Positions 11,143 to 19,262 are shown, counted from the first letter of the stretch. The stretch: 64,000 nt of DNA from Bacillus vallismortis (GCF_040784915.1 NZ_CP160797.1:2284137-2348136); one strand, 5' to 3'. Made by a program: numbers and translations. Notes: generated from the sequence alone by a model not told the origin.

Positions 11143-11170
11143 TTGCTTTTTATACATAAAATGTTATAAT
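11143..11170 (+). promoter_or_regulatory. Sigma-A promoter of yojI
   Basis: TTGCTT and TATAAT are separated by 16 nt, about 35 nt before the yojI start codon. Confidence 0.65.
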
Positions 11171-11205
11171 TTCTCTCGTTATGAAAAAGAAACGGAGATC
11201 AATGT

Positions 11206-12564
11206 ATGAAAGAAACTCGAAACGCCCGGCAAAAGACCAAACAGCTTTTGCACATTTTCATTCCGATATTCATTACCCAGGCGGGGCTTTCTCTTATGAC
11301 TTTTTTAGATACGGTGATGTCAGGGAAAGTCAGCCCCGCTGATTTAGCCGGCGTCGCCATTGGCTCAAGTTTTTGGACCCCTGTTTATACAGGACTTGCA
11401 GGTATTTTAATGGCGGTCACTCCGATTGTCGCTCAGTTATTAGGCGCTGAAAAAAAACAGAAGATTCCTTTTACTGTTTTACAGGCTGTATATGTGGCTG
11501 CGCTTCTTAGCATCGCCGTTTTAGCGATTGGGTATGCTGCAGTTGACCTTATTCTTGGCCGATTACACCTTGAGGCTCAAGTGCATGAGGTTGCCAAACA
11601 TTTTTTAGGCTTTTTATCACTGGGAATTCTCCCTTTATTTGTTTACACCGTTTTGAGATCATTCATTGACTCATTAGGGAAAACAAGAGTCACAATGATG
11701 ATTACACTCAGTTCTCTTCCGATCAATTTTGTATTGAATTACATATTCATCTTCGGGAAATTCGGGCTGCCGGCACTTGGCGGCGCCGGCGCCGGACTAG
11801 CGTCCGCGCTTACATATTGGTGTATCTGCATCATCAGCTTCTTCATTATTCATAAAACCGCGCCGTTTTCCGAATATGGAGTTTTCCTTACTATGTATAC
11901 ATTCTCTTGGAAAGCATGCAAAAATCTGCTCAAAATCGGTCTGCCTATTGGATTCGCCGTGTTTTTTGAAACAAGCATTTTCGCAGCTGTCACGCTTCTG
12001 ATGAGCCATTTTCATACAGTGACCATCGCGTCCCACCAGGCAGCCATGAACTTTGCTTCGCTTTTATATATGCTGCCGCTCAGCGTGTCCATGGCTTTAA
12101 CGATTGTTGTCGGCTTTGAAGCCGGTGCAGCCCGTTTTAAGGATGCACGCTCATATAGCTTGATCGGCATCATGATGGCGATCGGCTTTTCTTTATTGAC
12201 TGGAGCCTGTATCCTTTTATTCAAAGAGCAAATTGCCGGCTTGTACACGTCTGACCCCGATGTACTCCGGCTGACACAGCACTTTTTAATTTATGCACTG
12301 TTTTTTCAGCTTTCCGATGCTGTTGCCGCACCGATCCAGGGTGCGCTCAGGGGGTATAAAGATGTGAACTATACGCTTGCGGCCGCTTTTGTTTCTTACT
12401 GGGTCATTGGCCTACCTGTCGGTTATACGGTCGGTACGTTTACAAGCCTTGGCGCATTCGGCTATTGGATCGGGTTAATTGCAGGACTCGCTGCCGGAGC
12501 AGTTGGACTGTTTTTCAGGCTGGTTAACCTGCAAAAACGTTATTCGCAAAAACAATACATTTAA
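11206..12564 (+). CDS. yojI: MATE-family multidrug/sodium antiporter YojI (NorM type)
   Basis: A 452-residue, 12-helix membrane protein of the multidrug and toxic compound extrusion family (DinF/NorM group), which exports cationic drugs in exchange for sodium or protons. The two homologous halves are visible: the first opens with FIPIFITQAGLSLMTFLDTVM, the second near residue 245 with IGLPIGFAVFFETSIF. It is preceded by a sigma-A promoter and the ribosome site CGGAGAT. The rsbRC start is only 14 nt after its stop, so the two genes are probably co-transcribed. Confidence 0.93.
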   Translation: MKETRNARQKTKQLLHIFIPIFITQAGLSLMTFLDTVMSGKVSPADLAGVAIGSSFWTPVYTGLAGILMAVTPIVAQLLGAEKKQKIPFTVLQAVYVAALLSIAVLAIGYAAVDLILGRLHLEAQVHEVAKHFLGFLSLGILPLFVYTVLRSFIDSLGKTRVTMMITLSSLPINFVLNYIFIFGKFGLPALGGAGAGLASALTYWCICIISFFIIHKTAPFSEYGVFLTMYTFSWKACKNLLKIGLPIGFAVFFETSIFAAVTLLMSHFHTVTIASHQAAMNFASLLYMLPLSVSMALTIVVGFEAGAARFKDARSYSLIGIMMAIGFSLLTGACILLFKEQIAGLYTSDPDVLRLTQHFLIYALFFQLSDAVAAPIQGALRGYKDVNYTLAAAFVSYWVIGLPVGYTVGTFTSLGAFGYWIGLIAGLAAGAVGLFFRLVNLQKRYSQKQYI

Positions 12565-12578
12565 AAGAGGTGATATAC

Positions 12579-13427
12579 ATGGCAAAAAACATGAAATTAT
12601 ACGAATATCTTTCTCAGCATGCGGAAACCATCAGTTCAATGTGGTATGAAACCGTTGAGGAGACTGATCCAAACTCCATATATGCATCAGCAGACCCTGA
12701 TGTCATTCAGAATTTAAAGAGCCAGAATCTTGCCTTCAACTATAAGATAAACCGTATTTTTGTAGATGATGAAGAGGTGTACCTGCCTATACTGAAAGAA
12801 TGGACTTTTGAAGTAACACAGGATCAAGAACATTTAAAGACTCCTATCCACTATATTATCCGAGAGTTTGTCAGAGTGAGAGATTTATATGTTTCCTATG
12901 TGAAAGAATTTGTCCATATCAATCAGGACACTGTGAAAGGCGAAGAGGCCGAAGAACTGTATCACTCCCTAATAAAAGCGTTCGATCTTGTGATTCATAT
13001 TTTTATAGAAGAAATGTACAAAAACACAAGCCTCCAGCTTCAGGCTCAAAAAGACATGATTACGGAATTGAGCGCGCCGGTCATCGTGCTGTTTCACAGC
13101 GTCGGGCTCCTGCCTTTAATCGGAGATATTGATACTGTCCGCGCAAAACTGATTATGGAAAACACCCTGCATCAATGTGCGGAGAAAAAGGTGATGCAGC
13201 TGTATATTGATTTATCGGGGGTAGCTGTTATTGATACAATGGTTGCCCACCAGCTGTTCAGTCTGATTGAGGCGCTGCGCTTAATCGGCGTTTCATCAAC
13301 TTTGTCGGGAATCCGTCCGGAAATTGCGCAAACCGCGGTTCAGCTAGGTTTGTCTTTCGAAGATATTTCTTTGAGATCAACCCTCGCGCAAGCGATTGCA
13401 TCGGACTTAAAACTCAAAAAGGTATAA
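12579..13427 (+). CDS. rsbRC: Stressosome RsbR paralog RsbRC (YojH)
   Basis: A 282-residue stressosome component. The N-terminal half is a non-haem-globin-like sensor domain (about 1-145); the C-terminal STAS domain (about 160-280) contains the phosphorylatable region DLSGVAVIDTMVAHQLF. With RsbS and RsbT it controls release of RsbT and thus sigma-B. The ATG at 12579 (MAKNMK) follows AGAGGTG at proper spacing and is preferred to a GTG three codons upstream. It lies directly behind yojI. Confidence 0.95.
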   Translation: MAKNMKLYEYLSQHAETISSMWYETVEETDPNSIYASADPDVIQNLKSQNLAFNYKINRIFVDDEEVYLPILKEWTFEVTQDQEHLKTPIHYIIREFVRVRDLYVSYVKEFVHINQDTVKGEEAEELYHSLIKAFDLVIHIFIEEMYKNTSLQLQAQKDMITELSAPVIVLFHSVGLLPLIGDIDTVRAKLIMENTLHQCAEKKVMQLYIDLSGVAVIDTMVAHQLFSLIEALRLIGVSSTLSGIRPEIAQTAVQLGLSFEDISLRSTLAQAIASDLKLKKV

Positions 13428-13450
13428 GGCTTAAGGCCTTATACCTTTTT
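13416..13450. terminator. Bidirectional terminator between rsbRC and bshB2
   Basis: A perfect 15-bp inverted repeat (AAAAAGGTATAAGGC / GCCTTATACCTTTTT, loop TTAAG) between convergent genes. It includes the rsbRC stop codon. Confidence 0.9.
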
Positions 13451-13452
13451 GA

Positions 13453-14118
13453 TTAATCATTCCATTGATACGTCCAATATACTTCTTCTTCAAACCATGT
13501 TGCCATAACAGGTTCATTGTTTTTTAATTTTTCTTCAAGCTCTCTGAGCATGCCTTCTGTTTGAGTGCGGTGAGCTCTTAACGCATTCAATTTAATATCA
13601 GCTACTTCTTTGATATCAAGTACGACATCAGCTTCGCCGAGTACCTCTTCTCTGTTGCGAGTAATCGCCATGCAGAGTGTGCGCGGACGGTCTTCTTTCT
13701 TTTTGCGGTACAACGCACGAATGACCGCTTCCCCGCATGCATCATGGTCAGGGTGCACACCGTGTTCAGGATAAAAAGTGACAATTAAACTTGGTTTTAC
13801 ATCATCTATGATCCCTTCCATGATATCAGCTAAATACTCATCGTCCTCAAATTCGAGCGTTTTGTCACGGAGCCCAAGCATCCGAAGGTCATTGATATCC
13901 ATTTCTTTGCAAGCGTTAATGAGCTCTTGTTTTCTTAGCAGCGGCAACGTCTCCCGATTCGCGAAAAATGGATCGCCCATATTTCTGCCCATTTCACCTA
14001 AAGTGGCGCACGCGTACGTAACGGGAATGTCTTTTTTTCTGTTTAAGGCAATCAGGCCTGCCACTCCGTATGATTCGTCATCAGGGTGAGGCAGGATTAC
14101 AAGTACGTGTTCTTTCAT
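13453..14118 (-). CDS. bshB2: Bacillithiol biosynthesis deacetylase BshB2 (YojG)
   Basis: A zinc-dependent LmbE-type N-acetylglucosaminyl-malate deacetylase, the second step of bacillithiol synthesis; B. subtilis has a partly redundant BshB1. Its 221 residues show the zinc-site signature PHPDDES near residue 10 and the HPDHDACGEAV region near residue 122. It forms an operon with yojF (18-nt gap), which in turn overlaps the small gene upstream. Confidence 0.95.
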   Translation of the reverse strand: MKEHVLVILPHPDDESYGVAGLIALNRKKDIPVTYACATLGEMGRNMGDPFFANRETLPLLRKQELINACKEMDINDLRMLGLRDKTLEFEDDEYLADIMEGIIDDVKPSLIVTFYPEHGVHPDHDACGEAVIRALYRKKKEDRPRTLCMAITRNREEVLGEADVVLDIKEVADIKLNALRAHRTQTEGMLRELEEKLKNNEPVMATWFEEEVYWTYQWND

Positions 14119-14136
14119 TATTTTTCACCCTTTTCT

Positions 14137-14487
14137 TTAAACTGTGAACGGTTTTTCACTGATTTGCAGAGAAATAGCCAGTTTACCGCCCGGCAGGTGT
14201 CCCGCCATTAATAAACGGTTTTCTTCATCCACAGTGTATTCAGTCAAGCCTTCAGCATAAATCCAGCCTTCTTCTGTTTTTAAGCCAATACGGTAAGGTC
14301 CGCCGCCTTTGATTTTTGCCTGATGATAGGTGACTTTTGCATTGCGGATGTATGCAACAACCGTCATGTTTTGTTCATTTAAGTGCGCTGAATAAGAACC
14401 GGTTGTGGTTTCTAAATGGATATATACAGGGCGGTCCGCATATCGTTCTAAAGATGCTTGCACATCTTCTTTTATGATTGCTTTCAT
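14137..14487 (-). CDS. yojF: DUF1806 protein YojF
   Basis: A 116-residue conserved protein of the YojF family, almost always found next to bshB2, with a beta-rich predicted fold and no catalytic motif I can name. The ATG follows GAGGGGAG. It overlaps the upstream 92-residue gene by 4 nt, indicating translational coupling. Its conserved position suggests a role tied to bacillithiol, but this is only association. Confidence 0.9.
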   Translation of the reverse strand: MKAIIKEDVQASLERYADRPVYIHLETTTGSYSAHLNEQNMTVVAYIRNAKVTYHQAKIKGGGPYRIGLKTEEGWIYAEGLTEYTVDEENRLLMAGHLPGGKLAISLQISEKPFTV

Positions 14488-14762
14488 GATTGCTCCCCTC
14501 TTTCTTCTTTTAAATGCTCTGCACGTTCTGTATGTAATTTGATCAGCTGATATTTCACAGCCGGTTCGAGCTGTGAATTCACAATGCGGTGGATCGCAGC
14601 ATAAAATTTTTCGAGCATCGGTTTCCGGAGTCTCGGATGTGTTCGTTTATCCAAGAGCTCTAGGTCAATCGCCTCTGCTACAGCTTCTGGGGCATCACTT
14701 GCGAGAGATCGGTTGTTCCAAAGTGAAGCGTAGGCTTTCACTATCTCTTTATCATTGTCCAT
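14484..14762 (-). CDS. Conserved hypothetical protein, 92 residues, upstream of yojF
   Basis: A helical, charged protein starting MDNDKEIVKAYASLWNN and ending in a Glu-rich stretch. No signal or membrane segment is seen. The ribosome site GGAGCGAG and the 4-nt overlap with yojF make it the first gene of a three-gene operon with yojF and bshB2. I do not recognise the family. Confidence 0.75.
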   Translation of the reverse strand: MDNDKEIVKAYASLWNNRSLASDAPEAVAEAIDLELLDKRTHPRLRKPMLEKFYAAIHRIVNSQLEPAVKYQLIKLHTERAEHLKEERGEQS

Positions 14763-14823
14763 CGTCTCGCTCCTTTATGTCTTACATACATGAAATGATT
14801 ATACATAATATATGCTTCAGCTG

Positions 14824-14850
14824 AAAAGCCAAAGGCCTCAATGGCTTTTT
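14824..14850 (-). terminator. Terminator after yojE
   Basis: Hairpin AAAAGCCA / TGGCTTTTT with a 10-nt loop, overlapping the yojE stop codon. It also sits downstream of nothing on the plus strand, so it serves yojE. Confidence 0.75.
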
Positions 14851-15734
14851 GATGCCCGTTTCCAATTTATTTGTGAAAACGTAAACAAGAGCAAAGCAGC
14901 CCATATACAGCTGAATGTAAAAGCCTTCGAAATTGAAAACGGCTCATGATAAACAAACAGCCCGATCAGCAAGGTAATGGTCGGTGCGATATATTGTAAG
15001 ATGCCGACATGGTACAGCGGCAGCCGTTTAGCTCCTTCCGCAAACAATAATAGCGGCAAAGCCGTCAACACACCGGCAAAAAAGAGAAGCATCCAAGTCC
15101 CGCCGCTTCCCGCACCCGCGGGATGGATATGGCCGCTCAGCAGCAAATACCCCAAAGCAATCGGCATAATCATGAATGTTTCCAGCGTTAAACCAATAGC
15201 GCTTGACAGGCTTGTTCTTTTTTTGCTGAACCCGTACAGCCCGAAGCTGAATGCGAGCAGAAGCGCAACATAAGGAATGGAGCCGTATTGGAATGCTGAG
15301 ATGATAACGCCGGCCGCCGCAATCGAAACCGCCATCAGTTGCAGGCGATTCAGCTTTTCCTTTAAAAATAAAATACCGAGGAGCACGGATACAAGCGGAT
15401 TAATGTAATAGCCAAGACTAGCCTCAAGCAAAAAGCCATGGTTGACGGCCCATATGTATACAAACCAGTTAATCGAAATCAGGATGGAAGCGAGAAGTAA
15501 AGAAAGGATGCCGCCCTTGTTTTTCAAAGTGCGCAGCTCCTGCCACCCCGTTTTCCATTGACGCAGGAAAAAAAGCACGATACACATAAAAACAAAAGAC
15601 CATATGATACGGTGAGCCAAAATATCAAGTGCCGGCAGCTGTTCGAGAAGCTTCCAATAAAGCGGAAACAGCCCCCACATGATAAAGGAAACGGCTGTGA
15701 AGAGAACACCTTTTTTAGTTTCTGAATATTGCAT
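14838..15734 (-). CDS. yojE: RarD-type EamA/DMT permease YojE
   Basis: A 298-residue drug/metabolite transporter of the RarD subgroup: ten hydrophobic segments in two EamA repeats. The conserved start of repeat 1 reads GVLFTAVSFIMWGLFPLYWKL in part and includes the typical WG..P.Y motif. Repeat 2 begins near residue 150. The substrate is unknown. It is monocistronic, with AGGCAGGG before the ATG. Confidence 0.88.
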   Translation of the reverse strand: MQYSETKKGVLFTAVSFIMWGLFPLYWKLLEQLPALDILAHRIIWSFVFMCIVLFFLRQWKTGWQELRTLKNKGGILSLLLASILISINWFVYIWAVNHGFLLEASLGYYINPLVSVLLGILFLKEKLNRLQLMAVSIAAAGVIISAFQYGSIPYVALLLAFSFGLYGFSKKRTSLSSAIGLTLETFMIMPIALGYLLLSGHIHPAGAGSGGTWMLLFFAGVLTALPLLLFAEGAKRLPLYHVGILQYIAPTITLLIGLFVYHEPFSISKAFTFSCIWAALLLFTFSQINWKRASKSH

Positions 15735-15774
15735 TGATATCCCTGCCTTTCTTTAGAGCATCTTAGATTATATC

Positions 15775-15802
15775 ACGTGAAAGATCGGGTGGGCATATAC
15801 TA
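15775..15802 (+). promoter_or_regulatory. Sigma-K promoter of gerT
   Basis: AC at 15775-15776, then 17 nt, then CATATACTA, an exact match to the sigma-K -10 element CATANNNTA. It lies about 30 nt before the gerT start. Confidence 0.7.
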
Positions 15803-15832
15803 TTTTGTCCGTGAAGAAAGGGTGTGACGACG

Positions 15833-16294
15833 ATGTTTGAGTGGAACAAGTACTTTCCTTTCCACAATCAATTTTCCAAGGAAGCATTAAAAAAAGCAGA
15901 TCCAAAAGAAGTTGAAACATATGTAAATCGTGTAATGGAAAGTGTGTTCGGCAGTGATCATGCGGCGCAATTTCCTTTCCGCGATCCTCTCCCCAAAAAA
16001 GACCAGCCCGCCAAGTCTGACGCTAAACCTGATATCGATCTATTTGAAACAACAGACCATGTGTTTGTAAAGGTGCCAATCAGTGAAAGCCAGCTGGAAC
16101 AGGTGAAAATTAAACACACTTCTCACGCATTAATGATAGAAAATTTCCCGAATCTGGACCATCCCAAAAAGATAAACCTGCCTTGTTTAGTCAAACGCAA
16201 AGGAACAAAAGCCGTCTATAAGGACGGCCTTCTGGAAGTGATGTTTCAGAAGCAGCATGACTACAATATGTCCGAGGTAGAAATCATTCGATAA
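15833..16294 (+). CDS. gerT: Spore coat/germination protein GerT
   Basis: A 153-residue protein with an alpha-crystallin/Hsp20-like domain in its second half, including the strand-forming segment DHVFVKVPISESQLEQ and the C-terminal YKDGLLEVMFQK. GerT is known as a spore coat component needed for normal germination and is related to the coat protein CotM. The frame is open from a GTG at 15824, but the ATG at 15833 has the better spacing to AAAGGG. The sigma-K promoter directly upstream supports mother-cell expression. Confidence 0.8.
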   Translation: MFEWNKYFPFHNQFSKEALKKADPKEVETYVNRVMESVFGSDHAAQFPFRDPLPKKDQPAKSDAKPDIDLFETTDHVFVKVPISESQLEQVKIKHTSHALMIENFPNLDHPKKINLPCLVKRKGTKAVYKDGLLEVMFQKQHDYNMSEVEIIR

Positions 16295-16325
16295 AAAACG
16301 GCCTGCACCGATGCAGGCCGTTTTT
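16294..16325. terminator. Bidirectional terminator between gerT and yojB
   Basis: A perfect 14-bp inverted repeat (AAAAACGGCCTGCA / TGCAGGCCGTTTTT, loop CCGA) between the convergent genes. Confidence 0.9.
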
Positions 16326-16326
16326 G

Positions 16327-16560
16327 TTAATAGAAACCGGGGTATCCGCCGTATGGCACGCCGGCACCAAAACCGTACGGTGCGCCTCCGTAACCGTAAG
16401 GGCCAGGTGGATAAGCATAGGGACGAGGATAGTTAAACAGAGCACTCCCGAGAAAGCCGCCTAATAAACCGCCGACTAAAGGAGCGCCAAACAAGAAAGG
16501 ACTTCGCGCCGGGTATCCGGCTGGACCTGGATTCCCGCGATAATAGGAATGAGGGTACAT
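16327..16560 (-). CDS. yojB: Gly/Tyr/Pro-rich protein YojB
   Basis: A 77-residue low-complexity protein starting MYPHSYYRGNPGP. It has a glycine-rich hydrophobic stretch (LVGGLLGGFLGSAL) in the centre and a Pro/Tyr/Gly tail (PPGPYGYGGAPYGFG). This composition is typical of spore coat and crust proteins. The start at 16560 follows AAAGGAGG; upstream in-frame codons lack a ribosome site. A GerE-like box (ATATAGGC) 20-30 nt upstream hints at late mother-cell control. The function is unknown. Confidence 0.8.
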   Translation of the reverse strand: MYPHSYYRGNPGPAGYPARSPFLFGAPLVGGLLGGFLGSALFNYPRPYAYPPGPYGYGGAPYGFGAGVPYGGYPGFY

Positions 16561-16646
16561 GATTTTTCCTCCTTTATGTCTGCCTATATGTAAGATATTC
16601 AACAAAGAAGAAAAACGATTGGGCTAAGACCTGAATCTAGGTATTG

Positions 16647-16996
16647 TTACATCACAAGCTCTGCCAATAACACACAGCCAAGCCCTGTTACTGAGAGAAC
16701 TGTTGTAAGCGGCGGTCAAGCTTGAAATTTCTTTCATGCTCAAACCGAAAAATCCCTTCACCTCCAAAATCCAGCATCTTTTACATGACATGCGATGACA
16801 TCCCGCTCCTGTTTGCAGTGCCATTAATGCCGGATTTACACTGCCCGCCCCCATAAGCTGCCATTCCCGCTTCAATTGAAAGAACGATTGTATTGATATC
16901 CATCCCAAGTCCGATGGCTACTAAAAATAAAACTACAATAAGTGAGACAAACGGATTTCATTTTACTTTCATAATGAGAAATAACAGAATCAGCAC
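16647..16996 (-). pseudogene. GntP-family permease remnant (yojA), large internal deletion
   Basis: Two ends of a gluconate-permease-like gene are joined without the middle. Minus-strand translation gives an N-terminal membrane segment (VLILLFLIMKVK, stop, NPFVSLIVVLFLVAIGLGM, then DINTIVLSIEAGM). After frame changes it gives C-terminal blocks (NPALMALQTGAG, KDAGFW, GFFGLSMKEI and TTVLSVTGLGCVLLAELVM before a TAA). These match the two ends of GntP permeases of about 440 residues, so about three quarters is missing. Strain 168 has an intact permease, yojA, at this locus. A perfect cre lies upstream. Confidence 0.75.
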
Positions 16997-17003
16997 TCCA
17001 GGA

Positions 17004-17017
17004 AGAAAGCGCTTTCA
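17004..17017. promoter_or_regulatory. Perfect cre site before the GntP remnant
   Basis: TGAAAGCGCTTTCT (minus strand) matches all 14 positions of the CcpA consensus TGWAARCGYTWNCW and is palindromic in its core. It lies directly before the decayed permease gene and probably controlled it. Confidence 0.75.
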
Positions 17018-17291
17018 CTAATAACTAAAAAAATGTTTTGGCGATATGATTATTATCTTTTGGTTAAATGACATATTCAAACTAATCTCCTAATCTATGT
17101 TTTGTCAATCATACTATGAGTTTTCCTCAATCCCCTTTCACCTATCCAAATGATTTTTAGTTATATGTTGATTAACTTTTGGTTATATGTTATGTTTTTT
17201 TCAAGTTAGCCCAGTCTTTATATCTACTCATTGTCTGGAAGCAAACATGTGAAAACAGACAGACACAACTTCACAAGAGGAGGAAATTCAC
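17018..17291. other. AT-rich intergenic region before yodA
   Basis: About 270 bp of AT-rich DNA with repeated TTTTGGTTA motifs (near 17060 and 17178). It must contain the yodA promoter, but no clear -35/-10 pair stands out. The yodA ribosome site (AAGAGGAGG) is at the right end. Confidence 0.5.
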
Positions 17292-17681
17292 ATGCCATTA
17301 TTACGTTTTGATTTAATTGAAGGCCGTGATGAAAAAGCATTGCAATTGTTATTAGATACTGCTCACCAAGCGATGGTCGAAGCGTTCGGTGTTCCGGAAA
17401 GAGACCGTTATCAAATTGTCCATCAGCATCCGGCAAACGAGCTTATCATCCAGGACACAGGATTAGGATTTCAAAGAAGCAAGGATCTGGTCATTATCAG
17501 TATGACAAGCAAAACAAGAACAGAAAGCCAAAAGGAAAAATTGTATGCCCTGCTGGCTGAAAAGCTAGAAGCAGAATGCGGCATTTCCCCAGAAGATTTA
17601 ATGGTTTCAATTACCGAAAATGGTGACGCCGACTGGAGTTTCGGTCTTGGCGAGGCGCAATTTTTGAATGGAAAACTATAA
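17292..17681 (+). CDS. yodA: Tautomerase-superfamily protein YodA
   Basis: A 129-residue member of the 4-oxalocrotonate tautomerase superfamily. The second residue is Pro, which becomes the N-terminal catalytic proline after Met removal ([12 protein letters not shown]). The length is that of the double-size (MSAD/YrdN-like) members rather than the 62-residue 4-OT. It has an excellent ribosome site and its own terminator. The natural substrate is unknown. Confidence 0.8.
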   Translation: MPLLRFDLIEGRDEKALQLLLDTAHQAMVEAFGVPERDRYQIVHQHPANELIIQDTGLGFQRSKDLVIISMTSKTRTESQKEKLYALLAEKLEAECGISPEDLMVSITENGDADWSFGLGEAQFLNGKL

Positions 17682-17734
17682 GATAATGAAAATGGCATAA
17701 AGTTTGCATGTAACAACCGGCTGCTCCATAGCAA

Positions 17735-17768
17735 AAAAGAGAGAGTTTCATCAGATACTCTCTCTTTT
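17735..17768 (+). terminator. Terminator after yodA
   Basis: A 12-bp perfect hairpin AAAAGAGAGAGT / ACTCTCTCTTTT with a 10-nt loop, 55 nt past the yodA stop. Confidence 0.8.
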
Positions 17769-17774
17769 ATTCAC

Positions 17775-18024
17775 TCATTTCTTTTTTATAAAAGCGGAAA
17801 TCACCAAGAAGAGGTATAGCGAAGTAATCCAAATGTGGTGGATGGAGCCTGGCTTCCCTTTTTTAAAATCCAGTTTCGATCCCAATGTAATTCCAATGGA
17901 AGCTGGTTGGGTTTTGAGCGTAAATATAAAATTCAGGCAGATAGAGTTCCGCTTTACTGATGTGCAAAACGAGATAAAACATCATCCCCATTAATCATAG
18001 GTTAGCTGCTAATAACTTTGTCAC
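17775..18024 (-). pseudogene. Remnant of a small membrane protein gene
   Basis: From a GTG at 18024 (AGGAAATGATC upstream) the minus strand reads MTKLLAANL, a TGA stop, then LMGMMFYLVLHISKAELYL and FYIYAQNPTS. Near 17890 the frame shifts by one and continues with IGITLGSKLDFKKGKPG, IHHIWITSLYLFLVISAF and a KKK tail before a stop. The pieces fit one protein of about 80 residues with two membrane segments, broken by one nonsense codon and one frameshift. I do not recognise the family. Confidence 0.45.
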
Positions 18025-18067
18025 GCAATGATCATTTCCTATTTTTGTATATCATCTTCATATTAAC

Positions 18068-18087
18068 CTTTTGCAAATCTGCAAAAG
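18068..18087. repeat. Short inverted repeat
   Basis: CTTTTGCA and TGCAAAAG around a 4-nt AATC spacer, just upstream of the small membrane-protein remnant. It could be an old operator or a folded leader; there is no T run on either side. Confidence 0.35.
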
Positions 18088-18104
18088 CTTATTCTAACGA
18101 ATAT

Positions 18105-18149
18105 AAAAAGTCATGTAAACGGCACGAACCGCCCCTCATATGACTTTTT
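18105..18149 (-). terminator. Terminator after yodB
   Basis: Stem AAAAAGTCATGT / ATATGACTTTTT (one G-T pair) with a long loop, about 37 nt past the yodB stop. Confidence 0.65.
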
Positions 18150-18185
18150 CATTGAACATAGGGTCTTTCCTGGATGCCTCTTTCC

Positions 18186-18524
18186 TTATTTCTCTTCTTC
18201 GCACACTGTTTCACCGGGCTCGCAAAATTGATCGGCCCACGCCTGCATCTCTTGGAATACAGCTTGAAGCGCTGTTCCTTTTTCAGTCAGCGTATAAATG
18301 ACTTTGACTGGCGTTTCAGGAAGAACCTGCCGTTCGACAATCTCGTTTTGTTCAAGCTCCTTAAGGCGCTCCGCCAGCATTTTTTGGCTGATCATCGGTA
18401 TTGTTTCCGTTATCTCTTTAAAGCGTTTCGGCCCATCCATTAGCACATGGATGATCAGACCGTTCCATCTTTTTCCCAGCAATGAGAAAGCAGATTCCAT
18501 TTTAGGGCACATAGTATTTCCCAC
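18186..18524 (-). CDS. yodB: Redox-sensing MarR/DUF24 repressor YodB
   Basis: A 112-residue HxlR/DUF24-family winged-helix repressor that senses quinones, diamide and other electrophiles by thiol chemistry. The conserved N-terminal sensor Cys6 (GNTMCPKM) and the two C-terminal cysteines (Cys101 in DQFCEPG, Cys108) are present, which form intersubunit disulfides in the known protein. It represses azoR1, yodC, spx and catDE-type genes. The start is a GTG (18524) preceded by GATGAGG. It is divergent from its target yodC. Confidence 0.95.
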   Translation of the reverse strand: MGNTMCPKMESAFSLLGKRWNGLIIHVLMDGPKRFKEITETIPMISQKMLAERLKELEQNEIVERQVLPETPVKVIYTLTEKGTALQAVFQEMQAWADQFCEPGETVCEEEK

Positions 18525-18549
18525 AAGTCCTCATCCCTTCATCTATTGT

Positions 18550-18578
18550 TTGACATGTATTCGATGATCCATTACAAT
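18550..18578 (+). promoter_or_regulatory. Sigma-A promoter of yodC
   Basis: TTGACA, 17 nt, TACAAT: a near-consensus promoter in the yodB-yodC intergenic region, reading toward yodC. Confidence 0.75.
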
Positions 18579-18589
18579 AATCTTTCAAG

Positions 18590-18603
18590 TTACATTTAGT
18601 AAG
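18590..18603. promoter_or_regulatory. Candidate YodB operator
   Basis: TTACATTTAGTAAG, an inverted repeat TTAC/GTAA with 5-nt spacing, lies just after the yodC -10 box. YodB boxes have this TTAC-N5-GTAA form, and yodC is a known YodB target. Confidence 0.55.
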
Positions 18604-18653
18604 TTTCTAACTTTTCTATTATCATACCACGTTTATCCGAAGGAGGAAACACT

Positions 18654-19262
18654 ATGACGAATACTCTGGATGTTTTAAAAGCACGTGCATCCGTAAAGGA
18701 ATATGATACAAATGCCCCTATCTCTAAAGAGGAGCTGACTGAGCTATTGGACCTTGCCATTAAAGCGCCTTCAGCTTGGAACCTTCAGCATTGGCATTTC
18801 ACAGTATTCCACAGCGATGAAGCAAAAGCGGCGCTTCTTCCTGTAGCCTATAATCAAAAACAAATCGTTGAGTCTTCTGCTGTTGTTGCCATTTTAGGCG
18901 ATTTAAAGGCAAATGAAAACGGTGAAGAAGTATACGCTGAATTGGCAAACCAAGGCTATATTTCAGATGAAATCAAACAAACATTGCTCGGCCAAATTAA
19001 CGGTGCCTACCAAAACGAGCAATTCGCTCGTGATTCCGCTTTCTTAAATGCTTCTTTAGCCGCTATGCAGCTTATGATTGCCGCAAAAGCAAAAGGTTAT
19101 GATACTTGCGCAATCGGCGGATTTAACAAAGAGCAGTTCCAAAAGCAATTTGATATCAGTGAGCGCTTTGTTCCGGTTATGCTTATTTCAATCGGCAAAG
19201 CAGTAAAACCTGCCCATCAAAGCAACCGCTTGCCGCTTTCAAAAGTGTCAACTTGGCTGTAA
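18654..19262 (+). CDS. yodC: FMN-dependent nitroreductase YodC
   Basis: A 202-residue NAD(P)H-dependent nitroreductase-fold flavoprotein. The N-terminal FMN-binding segment (LKARASVKEYD) and the central segment with KAPSAWNLQHWHF are typical. It reduces quinones or nitro compounds and is induced by catechol and diamide through YodB. It has a strong ribosome site (GAAGGAGG), a near-consensus promoter and a YodB-like operator upstream, and ends at a bidirectional terminator shared with mhqD. Confidence 0.93.
   Translation: MTNTLDVLKARASVKEYDTNAPISKEELTELLDLAIKAPSAWNLQHWHFTVFHSDEAKAALLPVAYNQKQIVESSAVVAILGDLKANENGEEVYAELANQGYISDEIKQTLLGQINGAYQNEQFARDSAFLNASLAAMQLMIAAKAKGYDTCAIGGFNKEQFQKQFDISERFVPVMLISIGKAVKPAHQSNRLPLSKVSTWL

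Noticed and set aside
16624-16908. 94-codon minus-strand open frame in the yojA region
   Set aside because: It mixes coding frames of a decayed GntP permease; conserved GntP blocks change frame along it, so it is not a real gene.
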